Assembly: GCF_043641665.1 (NCBI RefSeq)
Contig: NC_092180.1
Span: 9,851,891 to 9,915,890, forward strand
From: Enoplosus armatus
Lineage: Eukaryota; Chordata; Actinopteri; Centrarchiformes; Enoplosidae
Direction: 5' to 3'
Length of the DNA: 64,000 bases
The notes beneath the pieces are model-generated. The model searched no databases and was not told the origin of the DNA. It worked only from the letters and a program-made list of their open reading frames with translations. The position numbers and the translations under genes are program-made. Shown piece by piece: positions 10,157 through 23,210 of the stretch; the first letter of the stretch is position 1, and each line of letters opens with the position of its first letter.

Positions 10157-10309
10157 CCTAATACCCTCCCACTCGCCTTCCACCCTCTGGATGCTCTTCA
10201 GATCGATTTTACCTTTGAGGTGAAAGCCGTATGATGTGTTCAGTTCAAGCCCACTTCTGGCAGGGTGACTATGGAATAGATATGCCAGGTTAAATTCCAG
10301 TGCACTTTT
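10157..10309 (-). CDS. internal coding exon of an unidentified gene
   Basis: Read on the minus strand, TTTTTAG (ending at 10310) is followed by a 153-base segment ending in ATTAGG and then GTAAGT (10156-10151). The segment is one open frame of 51 codons, phase 0 at both ends. A TAG lies in frame inside the acceptor, so openness matches the exon limits. It begins KSALEFNLAYLFHSHP, continues GLELNTSYGFHLKGKIDLK and ends RVEGEWEGIR. Alternating polar and hydrophobic residues suggest beta-strands of an extracellular or lipid-contacting fold. A CTGAC branch-point-like motif lies about 20 bases before the acceptor. I do not recognise the family. Base composition is more CpG- and GC-rich than the flanks, as expected for coding DNA. 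The likely next exon is at 5420-5285. Confidence 0.65.
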
Positions 10310-13300
10310 CTAAAAACACCGGGCCGTCAGCATTCTGGGCTGTGCAAAGAAATCATTTTCAAAGGTTGTGCAGCAAACACTATAGTCTGCCTACACAGTT
10401 GTCTCTGTGTGCTGTGAGTATTTAAAATTTGAATCTAAAATTATAATAAAAAAATATTTCCATAGATGTATAGGTAAAGTAAGTAGAAAGCTTTTTGAAT
10501 CTGACTCACATAAAAAGCAAAACCATAGACTGACTGAGAGCTTGTTATCCGTTCCAGCCAGGGGACCAGTTTAATATTCATCAAAACAACAGTTTCACAC
10601 TGTAACTAAGAGATACTGTATTTTGCTGGTTTATGGAGATGTGCCCTAAGATTTTTTAAAGAATAGCAAGGCAGAATAAAAGGTTTGGAAAGACTGATAT
10701 AAAGCTATAGAGTGTATTATGGAAAGGACAGGAGGGTTGTGAGATGCATATTCATGGATTTTTACTTTGGTCAATGTGCAAGATACCACTCACTGTTCAA
10801 TCTTCATCAAGAAAAATTATCACAAAATAATAGTAATAATACTAAAGCTATAGTGTCCATTACAAGGTTTAATAAAGATGCTGAAGAGCGGAAATGGTAT
10901 TTTGCTGGTTAGACAAAGCTTGAAATATTAGCTGTATTCACATACTTGCATTTTTATCTTAGTAGTGAAACCAACAGAAAAAGAAGTGCCAGAGTTTCAC
11001 AATGTATTTTGTCTTGAACTACAGAACATAGGAGTAGACAGTACCTTCCTGTATGCAACCATACACCTTTGCAATAAGACACACAAATAGACACTGTGTT
11101 GTGTCTAACATGTTGCCCTCCTTGCATCAGCTGCCAAAACTGTAAATGGACCATTCACTGAGAAGACTAACACATCCTCCTTCTGCCCTCAATACTGTCT
11201 GTCTTCCTTTGTACAATGTGTTGAACTGGTGACATTCTTCTCACTTGCAAGACCAGAGATAAGTCTCATATTTGGCCTGAGGTCAACAGCTAACAAACAT
11301 TTCCAGGTGAATCCAGCCTGCAGCTAGTGTTTTAAATGTCAAGTTAGCTAACGCTATCCAGTGAGTTGTGCAGTCAGTTGCCAGGTGGCAACTTTTTCCC
11401 ATCCATTCTGTATCCATACAGATGAGTCTGAAATTACCAGGAGGCTTTATGATTAGTGTATTATTGCCCTTATTTGCTCTAATTTCAATGGCATATCCAA
11501 CATAATAGTTGCAATGTGTCATAGATACATAGAGTAAGTTTGTCTAGACTGAATTAAGTACGTAATGCTTCTACTTCAATCAATGGCGGTGTGTATTTAG
11601 ACTGGTAATGCACAGAAGCCATGAGTGGGTGGGGGAAAGCAACAAGCCAGGAGGAGCTGTTGTTGGGCTTACAGTGGGAGGCATATTTCCTCGAAGCAGT
11701 ACATACTACTGCAGACCTTATATGTATTAAAGTCAAAAATGATTAAATGGACAGCTTTGGTTGTACTATTTTGCCTTCCAGATGCTCTATACTCCAGGCG
11801 GAGTATTGACAATTAGTCTAACTGCAGCTTTGACTCTGATGAAGTGGTTTTGGTCAGTCAATCTTTCATCCCTCCCACTCAGCCACCTAGTGTTCAGGGT
11901 TCCTGGACTGAGCATGAGACAGTTTAAAACCAATGCCTTCTATCATTTACTAGATTCAAATATCTTTGGGTATTTTAGCTTTTATTAGATAAAAGGCAGT
12001 AGAGCGCTAACAGGAAATGAAGGGTGATGGCATGCAACAAAGGTCCCTGGCTGGGCTCAAAACTCGGACATCAAGAAACTGTAAAATTAAAGTTGCACAG
12101 TTGTCTCTCTCTTCAGCCATTTCAAAACAAATTGTAGGATTTTTTCTTTTCAAATTATTACAAGGGTCATCCAATTGTGCTTCCCCTTTTTTCACTTTTG
12201 AAAACTACAAAACTGCAGTGCATTCAGTCCGTGTGATATGTATGGAAATGTTCAGGGAAAACCATCATATTTTGAGATCCTTGTTTACTGTTTTGCGCCG
12301 CTGCGTAACAGTGAGCATAACAACAACAGAGAACAATTCTTGTATCTGACACTGAGAAGAATGCTCTCAAATAGCCAGCCAGGCCTCTCTTGATGGAAAT
12401 GATGACAATACATTCTTCCAGGGAAAATGTGATTTCAGAGACATTGTTAAGTGTTGATCACTTGAGTACACATATGTCAGTGCACTGAATGGATCAGTTT
12501 TCTGCATCAACCTATATTTCCTGATGCATAATGCATGGTGAACCTATGTAAAGATGCTTGCAGCATCAATCCCATAGCTCCTACTTCTTATGAGACAAAC
12601 AAATAATTAAATAACAACCAGTGGTGTGTAATGTTCTTTATGCAGATAAACAAAATAAAAGTAATTGGGGATTACAACAAATTAGATTTGAATTTTGCAT
12701 TTTGTTTGCATATGAACCATTACCTAACTTGTGTCCAGCTAACTACTAAACTAACAGTAATAATGTCAAGGTATACACAGTGTTGAAAATAAATCGATAG
12801 AAGTGTGAAAAATAAAATACTTACTTACTTATATACTTATATTTTGGTTACTTTAATGTTCAATTTTTTAAGCTACTGCTCCAAAGACATGGGGAAAGAG
12901 CAGTCTTTAATAATTCAGTGTAAGAGCTGCTCCAGGCGTATTGCAGCCCAGTAACCCTGAATATATCTCTGGGCTATACACCCATTTATCAATTACTGTG
13001 GAGCTTTTCAGGAGTCTAACATTAACCTCTAAGAATAATTGCACTCATCCATGAGAATCCTTGTTTCTCATTGAGAACATTAAAACTGCCCATCAACTTT
13101 AGCTCTTTGGAATTGTAGAGAATCTATTTTAGCCACATTAATAAAATGAAAATGGTCTTTGCATCAGATAAAATACTTTTTACTTTTGTCTATGCAGAAT
13201 TGGACCCACTGGAATTGGTATATATGTTTAGACTGTGCAATGTTGATAACTCTTACTAATAATATTCGTAGCCTACATGAGAGGGCATAGACATGGGGAG

Positions 13301-14339
13301 CCAAAAGGGCTTTGGTATAAACTTGTAAAGTGATATGCTCTGCAAAATATTTGATACGCTTACTGTCATGAGTGGACGTTAATCCCCCCATCTTCTTGCT
13401 GAATTAAATATTTTGATTTAAATAACACATCTGGTAATATTGTTCAAAGGTGAAAATTGTCACCAGGCACACACATTCACACGTGGATAATCTACAACTA
13501 CTCCTCAAGTACATATGCCCTGTGTTATGCATCAATCTATAAAATATAATAATTAGGTACATCATAAAACATAATCTACCCACACAACCCGGAAATCTGT
13601 TGAAGAAAACACCACATTATGTGAATATAAGAGATCTCTTTGTAAGTTCAATATTATTCTTTTGGAATGTACCAGTTGGGGGAAACATACTTTCCTTCAA
13701 AGTGTATTTGAATGAATGATGAATGAGGATGTTTGGGAAATGGCCAAAGAAAGAAGGAGGAAAAGCCAAAATGTCTTTCAGCATTGACAGCAACATTTTC
13801 CCTGAGAGGGTTTCTAGTGTGTTAACACTGACATCTCATTGGAGCTTGAAATTCAATTTAAGTTGAAATCCAGCACAGGAAGTCAGTGGTTGGACAAAAA
13901 CGGTCGTTTATCAATCAGCTTTGTCAGTGACATCCTTTGAGTGTGCGTGAGTAGCACAGTAAACCAAATGTTGAGCCAGCATTTCCGACAAGATGAGGTT
14001 TTAAGGGACCATACCAGTGTTTTAGCATGTTGAAGACCATGTGCACTCTGCTGCTTTTTTCCACAGGATACCGCATACTTTGTCAACCTCTGCGTGTCTT
14101 TCGTCCTCCCACTGAAGGTGCTATGTGACAGGAAAAAATAAGCAGTACAAATAAGCAGCTGGTGACTCCATGTGCATCGGAAGAGACACACTGCAGTCTT
14201 AACCCACCCCAGACTAACAGCGGAAGACTGTAGTACACAGGGAATGGATTATTCTAAACTGTAAGTTGTAAGTTGAACCACAAAGACGTAAAATTATTTT
14301 TATCTATCATCATTATCTATTTTGTTCATAACTGTTCAC
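10310..14339. other. probable intron or intergenic stretch
   Basis: No further exon could be supported on either strand. Around 12900-13030 there is a better-conserved-looking patch, with short open frames on both strands but no matching splice signals. A short CTTA-repeat tract lies near 12822-12835. Confidence 0.45.
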
Positions 14340-14505
14340 TGTCACAAACTGACTCAGGGAATGTGACAAGGAGGGACTCCACGCAAGAGACTTACAAGAA
14401 TAATTTATTTAAACTAAGGGTAACACAAATAAAACAATGGAGTGTGTAGATCAGCCATGTCAGCAATGCAAGCAGAGCATGGATGTATGGTTAATGTTCT
14501 GTGGA
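14340..14505 (-). mobile_element. LTR fragment, gypsy-like (R/U5 end)
   Basis: Plus-strand TGTCACAAACTGACTCAGGG opens the segment, so the minus strand ends in ...GTTTGTGACA, typical of teleost gypsy-type LTR termini. AATAATTTATTT at about 14399 gives a minus-strand AATAAA-like signal some 60 bases before that terminus. The same layout is seen in the LTR at 43020-43495. The other end and any target-site duplication were not found, so it is probably truncated. Confidence 0.45.
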
Positions 14506-14511
14506 GGTGTT

Positions 14512-14528
14512 GGGTTAGGGTTAGGGTT
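14512..14528 (+). repeat. short interstitial telomere-like repeat
   Basis: GGGTTAGGGTTAGGGTT gives nearly three TTAGGG units, directly downstream of the LTR fragment. Confidence 0.85.
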
Positions 14529-14689
14529 TCACATATCTGAAACATCATCATCATTACATATTTTGTTTTTTATGGTTATATGGAAATACAAATTTAATGG
14601 GTTCCCTTTTTATTAGGGACACTAATGAATACAATATGTGCATATTTGCACGTATTACTTTTTCCATACATTTATATATTTGTATCCTT

Positions 14690-14812
14690 TATAGTCATTT
14701 TTTTTCTAATCCTTATATTCACTGTAGCATTTTAGCTCAACCATAGAAGCATGTCACATCAGTCCATATTACTTGTGTATGTGACAAATAAACCTTTGAA
14801 TCCTTGAAAAAT
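14690..14812 (+). repeat. LINE-like 3' tail remnant
   Basis: ACTTGTGTATGTGACAAATA followed by AAACCTTTGAATCCTTGAA resembles the recurrent 3' ends of teleost LINE-type elements (GTGACAAATAAA-TTTGAA repeated). The body upstream is AT-rich and unrecognisable. Confidence 0.35.
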
Positions 14813-15954
14813 ATAAATTTGGCACATTTATATTATCACAAATTGGGTGTCTAGCTTTGCAGCAGATGTTAGAAATATTAATAACTTATTGACTTTACCA
14901 CCTCTCTACCACCACTGGTATGTCCCAAGTGGGCAGATTAGACCCCTGAGCATGTCAAATCCAGTGGCCATTGAGTGCTGTCAGCCCCACCTCCATTTTC
15001 AACAATGATGACAGTAGGATCGGTGGTATCAGTGGTAATCTGTCTTTTAAAAATACAGCCACTATCACGTCTAATACCACAGTGATGTGGCGGCATTACT
15101 AGCTTGTACACAATGTATGAGGTAGGTTAGTTTGATTGAGGTGTGTTAAATCCTCTACCAATTTGTTATTATCATATTTTGGCAGAGGTGTATCAAATGA
15201 CAATTTATCAATTTATCAATGTCACATCAGAAATAAAGTAAATAATTCTGTCGTGCATGATTTCTAGCCTGTAAAGAGGACAATTCAACAGTCTGTGTGA
15301 CAGACTCAGGGGCGGCATGTTTATTTAATTACTTAAGTTATGTGTATTAAACCAATATGGAAAAGCAAGTGATGCATGTTAACAATGGATCATACAAGAC
15401 AGGGCCAAGATTTACAGTAATGAACCCAAATGTGCCATGCTACTCTCCAAGGGCAAAGTGGAGCCATCACTGCACTTTGGGAGATTAATGTTGAGCTTAC
15501 AGGTGACCTTCGCTGCTGAGCAAGGACACTGCCCTGTGTGATGGGCCTAATTTTAGAGATATTGCTGATATTCCTCTGTGTAATTCCGCTCACAAATCTA
15601 TTTGTGTATCGCCTATTATTCATGTTCAATCCAGGTTGTACTGACTGCACTAATAATGCAGAACAATACTTTAATCTGCATAATTAATCATTAATTAATA
15701 TATAACCAAGCATGTTAAATTACTTGAGAGACATCTCTCACCAAAAAGATACATCCAGGTGAACGAGTAAATGAGTTTGAGAATGAATGAACAAACACGT
15801 AGGAATGAAAACCAAATTGTTTATAATCACTATGAGTAGTATTCTTCATGATCTGAAAAAAAATGTATACTTTCATTAGTCTATGCATCTTTGATTTGTA
15901 ATTTTCATGACTTACAGGATAAGTCTTTATTTTTGTTACTGTCCACAAAACCCA
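14813..15954. other. non-coding stretch
   Basis: No gene is seen. An AT-rich TTAATTAAT-containing patch lies near 15680-15700. The open frames on the minus strand (15390-15650, 15715-15948) have no splice or domain support. Confidence 0.5.
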
Positions 15955-16400
15955 TAACTACCCAAAAGCAATAATGAGTTGATCACGTTAAATATCAGCC
16001 AAAGCCTGATATGACTTATTCCACTGTGCCGCAGACCTCCATTGTTGTCCAAAAACTATTTAAAACACATCATTGAGCCTCATCGTTGCACTGGATGACA
16101 TCTTCCCTCATTTCCATGAACATTGGCACTGCAGTTTGTTTTTACTTAATCCCACATACACCGTCCTGCTGCTGTAAACACTCACTTGCGCACCAACTCA
16201 GCAGCTGATAATATTCCCTTGTAAAAGCATTATTTACTCCTGTTTTAATAATGTTTGCTAAAAAATACAGTGTCCGGCTATTGTAAGAAATTGTTAAACC
16301 TTTTTGAAATGGAAGTACATATATGTGGCCTGGACCCAGCGGGCTTTAGGCTGAAAAACACAAACAGGCTTGGGAAGTAGAGCTGGGAGTCAGACTAATG
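15955..16400. repeat. probable teleost dispersed repeat
   Basis: The blocks GATCACGTTAAATATCAGCC, TTATTCCACTGTGCCGCAGA, CACTGGATGACATC, CCGTCCTGCTGCTGTAAACA, AATGTTTGCTAAAAAATACA and GAAATGGAAGTACATATATG, then GGCTGAAAAACACAAACAGG, match my recollection of a common percomorph repeat. No terminal repeats are evident, so its class is unassigned. Confidence 0.45.
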
Positions 16401-16767
16401 CATTGTTGGTTTTGTTATTTTTATGAGATTTGTCGATAATAGCTCAAATATAAATCATCAACCTTATTCTTTCATATTTTAGTCTTGTCCTTTACTCCCT
16501 CTATAGCTCCATCCCCGACCCAAAAATAATCCGCTTTTTCAAAGCCTTTTTAAATACCTTTTTGTCATATCAAAGTATTGACATCAAGCCATCATTCTAA
16601 CTGTTGACACTATTTGAGAACAAACATGCAAATAAAAAAACAAATGTACAGTGTTTAGTGAATTTTAAACCATGGTATGTTTGGGGCCAATTGGCAAAAA
16701 TGTACATGCCTCTTCAATGTACTCAAAATAGGTAGCCTAATAGATATGGATATTAAAGTAATGAAAA

Positions 16768-16850
16768 AAACTGGCTCCTCTGACTGCATTAAACCAACCC
16801 ACAACAGAAACTGGTTCATGTGACTGCATTAAAAGTACCCAGCGTAGCAA
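16768..16850. repeat. 40-bp tandem duplication, two units
   Basis: AAACTGGCTCCTCTGACTGC at 16768 and AAACTGGTTCATGTGACTGC at 16808 start two units with period 40, each continuing ATTAAA and ending near an ACCCA. Divergence is a few substitutions. Confidence 0.75.
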
Positions 16851-16999
16851 ACAGAGCAGAGAGATTAAATCATATATGGTAAATTTTATAATATTACTTT
16901 CAAGGCTTATTGTGCGTAGCATTGTACAGTGCATGTGTAGGAGTGACATTATCGACTACTTAATCCGTCCTTTAGGTGTACAATATAACAAAGGCTGTT

Positions 17000-17480
17000 T
17001 GGAGGTGTGACCTTCTCAAATGGTGGAGGACAGTCCAAGATTTATGTCACAGTTGAGAGCTTCTGTTGGGAGCCCTGACAGACGGATAATCCTGTGGTTT
17101 AAACTTGGCAAATATTGATCCCATGGCCCTCAGTGGCAAGCCTCAAGACCTGAAATTGAGGGAAATGGATTACTCTGCAGAGTCAAAAAAAGAAGACAGA
17201 TGAGGAAGAGCAAAATATACTATCTTGACCATCAAGCTAGATAACGCATTGAGAGGAAACATAGACATTATTTCTCAGCCATCCCATTTGGAGCTATTGC
17301 ACGCTCTTCTTTCAGTAAAGGATTGTCTTGTCGGTCTTAGCATTCATGGTTTAAATGCCGATTCTCCTCATCCATCAAAGCAAGCATTCCCCTGCTTCTA
17401 TTGACATTAACCTCAATAACATTGCCACACATAACAAGGCTTTATAGAGAGTGATGCGATGGTGAAGGGTCATTCCCGGG
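17000..17480. other. candidate conserved non-coding tract
   Basis: Balanced base composition, no microsatellite and no recognisable repeat, unlike the AT-rich flanks. CCATCCCATTTGGAGCTATT and nearby blocks look constrained. Conservation cannot be shown from one sequence. Confidence 0.25.
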
Positions 17481-19789
17481 ACCTTATTTTATTTTTGTTA
17501 GAAATCTTCTTCTCTTTGTTTAACCTTGAAACAACCTGGACTTTAGAAACTTCATCCTGCAGCAATCAAATTTGGTGGATCATTTTCAGGACATTACACC
17601 AACCAGCTATCACAGAGTAAGCCTGCCATGTCACATGTTACAGAACAAAATTAGCCCAAGGATACTGATTATTTCACACTCTAAAATATTGTCTAATAAG
17701 AGAAGAAAATAGTTTGACTATACAATTTGAAGCTTTTATTTACTAACACTGACATGAGATGAGAGGATTGGTATTATTAACATTATCAGTTGTCACAGTC
17801 CACTTGCATTCTTGTTCTAGAGCTTTTGATGGATCCTCACCCGCACATTGGGTTTACTCACTTAACATGTAAATGGTAGATTTTCAAACTTCCCACGATT
17901 TTGAGCCCCTCTGGGACTCCTCCATGTTGAGCATACAGGTTAGCTTGACAGTTTATTCTTGACCTAGTAAACAGTCGACATAACAATCTCAACTCAAGGT
18001 CCACTAACTTGTTACATGGAGATTTTCCACGACTGATCATTCCAATTCAAGATAAATGGCACATCAATATATAGTAGTATACACATCACGAGTAGATACA
18101 TTGCATGAACACCTCAGTTATGGGCAGGGCTATAGCAGTAAATGAGAGAGTGACCATGAACCCTGACTTATCTGTAGCCACTGCATCAGGTACTTATAAT
18201 TATTTATATCCGTCTAAAATTATGGAGCAATGCTATGAGAATATAAGTAAAAACTATGAAAAGCGTTCTCTATTGTGTAATGAAAATTACACACTATAAC
18301 AATTGGACTCTGTGTTTGTTTACTCATTTGTTTTCATGTAATGCTTTCAGAAATGTGCAATGCACAGGTTACACTGTTTCTGTTGTGTACGGCTCTAACA
18401 GTTGAGCAGAATTCAGCACAGTGTGTGCTTGTACACCTGGCAGAATGATAGAATTCTGACAAGCATCAACTGACTCAACTTTGCTACCCAGTTATGTTTA
18501 CATCCACATACAAAAAAAGTAGCTCAGTCATTTTCTAACTGTAGTGGGAAAATCAATGTATGAATAAAATATTTTGTTGAGTGATTCTCAACAATACAGT
18601 GTACTACCACTCCACTTTGGTGTTAAAAAATATATTTTTCAAAAACCATCCCTTTGCCCAAGCACCTAAAGGGTGCTAAGACACATGCATCAGTTCACTT
18701 CAGTTGGTCATTCATTATAGTGACTGATTATTGTAGGGACTGAAACTGATTGGTATATTGACATGGGCTTCTCTGTCATCCCAAAGTGGAAAGAAATGTG
18801 AATCTATTTGAATTAAGTAAATATAGGGACTGCTGTGACTTCTACTCAGTCACAACAGTTGATAGGTAAGGTATACCTCATACTACACAGACACACTCAT
18901 ACAGTGTGCACTATTTAGTCTTGCTGACGCTGCAGAAGAATTTCCTTTCATACCAATTCATAAACAATTTAGTTGGGTTTCAATGTTCATGGGGGGTTAA
19001 ATGTTGAATTGTACTTTTTTTACACCGCAATTGAACTTGTTGTTGGACATTCAAGCGTATGATTGCAGTTGAGCTCACATGGCATCTACATAATTCATTT
19101 TCAGTGGTGTTTGCACTTACTCTGATACATACCAATGAAACGTAATATTCAGTGTGATGAGAAGTATATAAAGTATCTATTATCTGTAAACTAATAGTGC
19201 TACATTTGTAAACCAAAATATTTAAGACTTCAATTCAATATCTTTATCCCTCTGTGAGAAAAATACAAACAGCAGCCAGACATAGATCATATCCCTTCAA
19301 AGGTCAGGATCACCAGCACAGCACACTTTGAGCAGTTAGGGTTCAATTCTTTGTTGAAGGGCACTTCAGTGTGTTGATGGAAACCATATTGCAATACCCT
19401 CCAGGGAGTAGTTCACAAGCCACAATACCTTTGGATGGGTGGATGTGCTTTGAGCACCAGCTGGATGCAAAGAGGGATTGGTTTTCTCCTGACACTGCCA
19501 GTTGGCACACCTGTCTACGAATCAGGTTAATTGGTTTAGAACAAGTAAAAGCTCTCTTATTCACTGATATAGTGGAAGGGACTCATAGAGGAAAAGAGAC
19601 AGAATAAGATTTTCAACATAGAGGCATGCCAATAAAAAAGAAGGCCTGTTTTCTGTACTGCATATGCTCTGTTTGAGCAACTGTGGCGTCTTTGGTCCCT
19701 GTAGATCCTGAAGAATCGAGTTCGCTACCTTTCAGTTAAAAAACAAAACATTTTTCTCATTCATACCTTCATTTATTCCTGTTTCAAAA

Positions 19790-20010
19790 AGTCCTCATAC
19801 CTTAACCACAAAATAGGCAAATAATCCACATAAAAACTACTTGGTTAAGGTTAGGGGAAAATCATCACTGCCATGAATTATGATCTTCAGCGACAAAGTC
19901 ATAACTATATTTGTAGTATATCAATCCATTATTAATTTCATTACATGTACATTCATTTAGCAGCATTCATTTGTCCAAAGCAACTTACAATAAGCGCAAA
20001 ACATAATCAA
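19790..20010. repeat. two adjoining decayed short repeats
   Basis: At 19794-19860 the minus strand reads AACCTTAACCAAGTAGTTTT, the tail motif of the tRNA-like repeat also present at 26214-26400. At 19937-20000 the plus strand has TTCATTTAGCAGCATTCATT, then TGTCCAAAGCAACTTACAAT, a motif of another widespread teleost repeat (CATTTAGCAGAC-TTATCCAAAGCGACTTACAAT as I recall). Both are diverged. Confidence 0.5.
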
Positions 20011-22844
20011 ACATCTTTTCTTTTTCTTTTGTTTTGTTTTATTTATATATTTATTTGGCTTGACATGAGCAAACCACATCCATTCTTTTTTGTAAGCTAT
20101 AAGAACGTACTCATACTATATCCTGTCAGAACAGTCTCCCTGGTCAGACTCACAGGGGTAGGCATTGCTTGAACAGCAGGGAAACCTCCATCCCCAGTCC
20201 ATCATAGGAAATAACACATAATAGTAGATGAACACAGAACAATGCATATAGAGCCCCAACCACACCTACTGTATGGACGACTTAAACTCTCCAACTCGCC
20301 TGGCCTGCAGACTGTGGAAGGAAATCAAAGTACTCAAAGGAACCCATTCAAGGAAACAAGGACATTTCACACACTGTAGAGAAGACCAAGGCTGAGCCTG
20401 TTCATTTTTCTCGTGGGGATTTGGTGATTAGGTAGAGCATTTTAACAGCCAATGGTGCACTTATCAGAAACAATCAGATAGTGGAAAGCTTTTCATAGAA
20501 GCCATTTTGTCAATCAGATATCACCTCTGTTGTTAGGAAATTGAGTTTTGTTCTGAAGTTCCCTTTGAAATACTATATTAACCACAACCTTTACTGAGTC
20601 CTCATCTTTCAGATTGACAGTTGTTGGGGAGCTGTTGGGAACGTTAAATGATATATTTTTCAGTCATGTATCATTGTTGTGTCGTATTAAGAAATTCATA
20701 CAGACAAATGTGTAAATGAAAATACTGTAGAAATGCATTAATATACTTTTAATATTGATATACAATTCACAGCAACTGGTTGCAAAATTGAAATATAATA
20801 CAAACCTATTCTGACATTTTCATGTCAAAGGCAGAACTGGAAATTTGCTGCTTGTCATCTGTGTTTTTTCTTTTTAATTTACTCTATTGTTGATTTTTGT
20901 TATGTTTTGTTGAATTTGTGAAATTAAAAAAGAAAAAAAAACTGTCCTATATTCTGGAAACACACAATACTATTCACAGTTTGGTTGCAGCCAAGCTAAT
21001 CTTGGCAAAGCTAAAGCAAATACAAAACAACACTTCTGGGCAGTGTTCCTATCGACTCAGTAGCCTCATCCAAATGCAAGGAACAAGTGATTAGACAAGT
21101 GAGCCCAAATTGACTAAAACCTAGCAACAATACACTAACAGTGCCTAACAGTGCAAACAAAAGGGACAGAATGCCTCAAATAATTAAATCACAGATGTGC
21201 TATAAACAAATAATGTTCCCACTGATAAACCAACTGTCTAAAATTGTTTCTACATTCTGGCTACTGTACAAGTACTATTATAGTAATTAGTATTTTGCTT
21301 TAGAGGCATTTATTGGATAACCTTGAACTTATCCTGCCCCCCATTTAGTTATGATTATAAGGCCACCTACCCAGTCATACATATAACAAAGTCTGGCGTT
21401 AAATTGTCCATTGAAGCTGGACACATTACATATATCAACATTAATATGTTAACTTATGAGGTTAACACAGTTTTTATGCTTAGTTTGTTTTTTTTTTTGT
21501 ATTCAATTACCTCACACGTCTCCATAATTCAGCCTTTGGGGATTTTGTGGGGTCTGTGGGGAAAGCAAAGAGCCACATCTAGTAGTCATATAGTTTGCGC
21601 TGTACCTGTGAGGTTAGCAAAGAGTTGTTGCACTCTCTGACCCATGCATCTGCTATTGATAATTGTGTTTTAACCCTACAAAACTACTGACTGAGTACAA
21701 CAGATCAGCATCTTTTGCTCCACATACACATTGCATTTTACAGGCACGGGAAGAGGCAAGTACTATACTTACATATTCATTTCATTGACTGCTTTAAAAC
21801 TCTCTACAGTGCTTTGCAGCACTGGATGCCTCCCTACAGTGCTGCTAAGCACTTAACTACAGAATAGTAAATTCATTCAGTTTCCTCCTCTTTACTCCTG
21901 CAACTTTCATTATGATTTTTAATAATCTTAATGTTGTTATCATGCTTACTCTCCATTTACTACACTTGATTTGGATATTTTTCCATATGTTTTTCTGGGA
22001 AATTAAACTTGTTTAGCTGTGGTGTGTTTAAAGGGCAATGGCTGTGTTGTAATGGTTGTAGTGGAGTCAACAACATCAATTTTCTGTTTATTGGTAGTTT
22101 CCTGTTTTTTTAAGTTACTTAAATCTAGTCATTTCCAGTGAATGTAACAATTCTTTGGGAAAGAATTTGAACAGTATTCTGCCCTAACCAGCATAAAGGA
22201 AGAAGAAAAAGAAGTAGAGGGCAGTTTGTAGTGCACTGTAGGAAGGGGATTTACCATTTTTAGTGATGCCCACTAATTGACTATCAGCTTACTTACAAGA
22301 CACCACATTACACTACACATTACACTGTTAACTATCTGCTGTAGATGTCCAAACAGCACACATACAACATATGGAAAGAGAAAGGCACATTCTGGACAGA
22401 GAAGGAAAACCATATATAGAGGATTTGCTGAGGAAGCACCTGACTCGTATTGTATCATACAGACTAGAAAATATATCACAATGGGCCCCTCGAGCATTTG
22501 CTTTGTAACTTCCAGAGACAGCACGGACAGGCTTTCTTTCTCTCAGGGATGGTCATTTCAGATCTGTAGTGTGAAGCTGTTCATATTTGCAGCTTTTATA
22601 GCCACATTGTGCAAGTACATATTGTTTGTACTGTAGAATGTGAACAACAAATGTTTACAGAAAATTGATAAATTGTTAGTGAATGGTATTTCCTGATCAG
22701 GGACTGAATTTCTAAAGGAACATTCTGTGCAATGTAAAGAAAAAGAGCAGCACCGCTGTCTAAAACCAAGATGTAGGGACCTGTTGTCACTCAAATACAA
22801 ACATGAAATGCTGATTTTCCATCTATACATTTTCTGCCTCTTGG
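20011..22844. other. non-coding stretch
   Basis: AT-rich with T-rich runs near 20018-20055 and 21487-21499. A short direct repeat CTACAGTGCT recurs at about 21804 and 21834. No gene is supported. Confidence 0.5.
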
Positions 22845-23210
22845 GTCTTGGACTGGGCTTTGCCCAAGCCACAACCTCCAGCTCTTCATGGGGGATCCTG
22901 AGGTGTTACCAGGTCAGGTGGGATGTGTCAATCCTCCAACGTGCTTGGGTATGCCTCGACTCTTCCAGTTGGATGTGCCTGGAATACTTCACAGGGCACC
23001 TCCAGGAAGCACCTTGGGCAGCTGCCTGAAACACATCCACGGACTTCTCTCTCTTTTGGTCACTATCCTGTGCTCATGACCATAGCTGAGGGTTATAACA
23101 TGCTGTAAATCGACTGATAAAATTGAGAGCTTTCCTTTCACCAATCTCTTTGCCAACATGCCCATTGCTGTGAATGTCATACCATCAGCCTATCAGTTCA
23201 ATATGAAAAA
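22845..23210 (-). pseudogene. LINE ORF2 C-terminal remnant
   Basis: The minus strand matches the region after the reverse-transcriptase core of an abundant teleost non-LTR retrotransposon. The 63-codon frame 23180-22989 includes VKGKLSILSVDL, then LSYGHEHRIVTKRERS, matching the family's AKLSIYRSIY and YGHELWVMTERTRS blocks. An out-of-frame continuation to about 22870 retains the PTGRRPRGRPRTRW-type DNA signature (plus-strand CCAGTTGGATGTGCCTGG, GGGGGATCCTGAGG). The copy has a deletion after RERS and several frameshifts and is dead. The clade is not assigned. Confidence 0.7.

Larger units (their letters stand above)
16401..19789. other. non-coding stretch
   Basis: Contains a 40-bp tandem duplication (16768-16850) and a candidate conserved tract (17000-17480). 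I see no gene. Open frames of 60 to 78 codons on both strands near 18-19.6 kb are unsupported. Confidence 0.5.
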
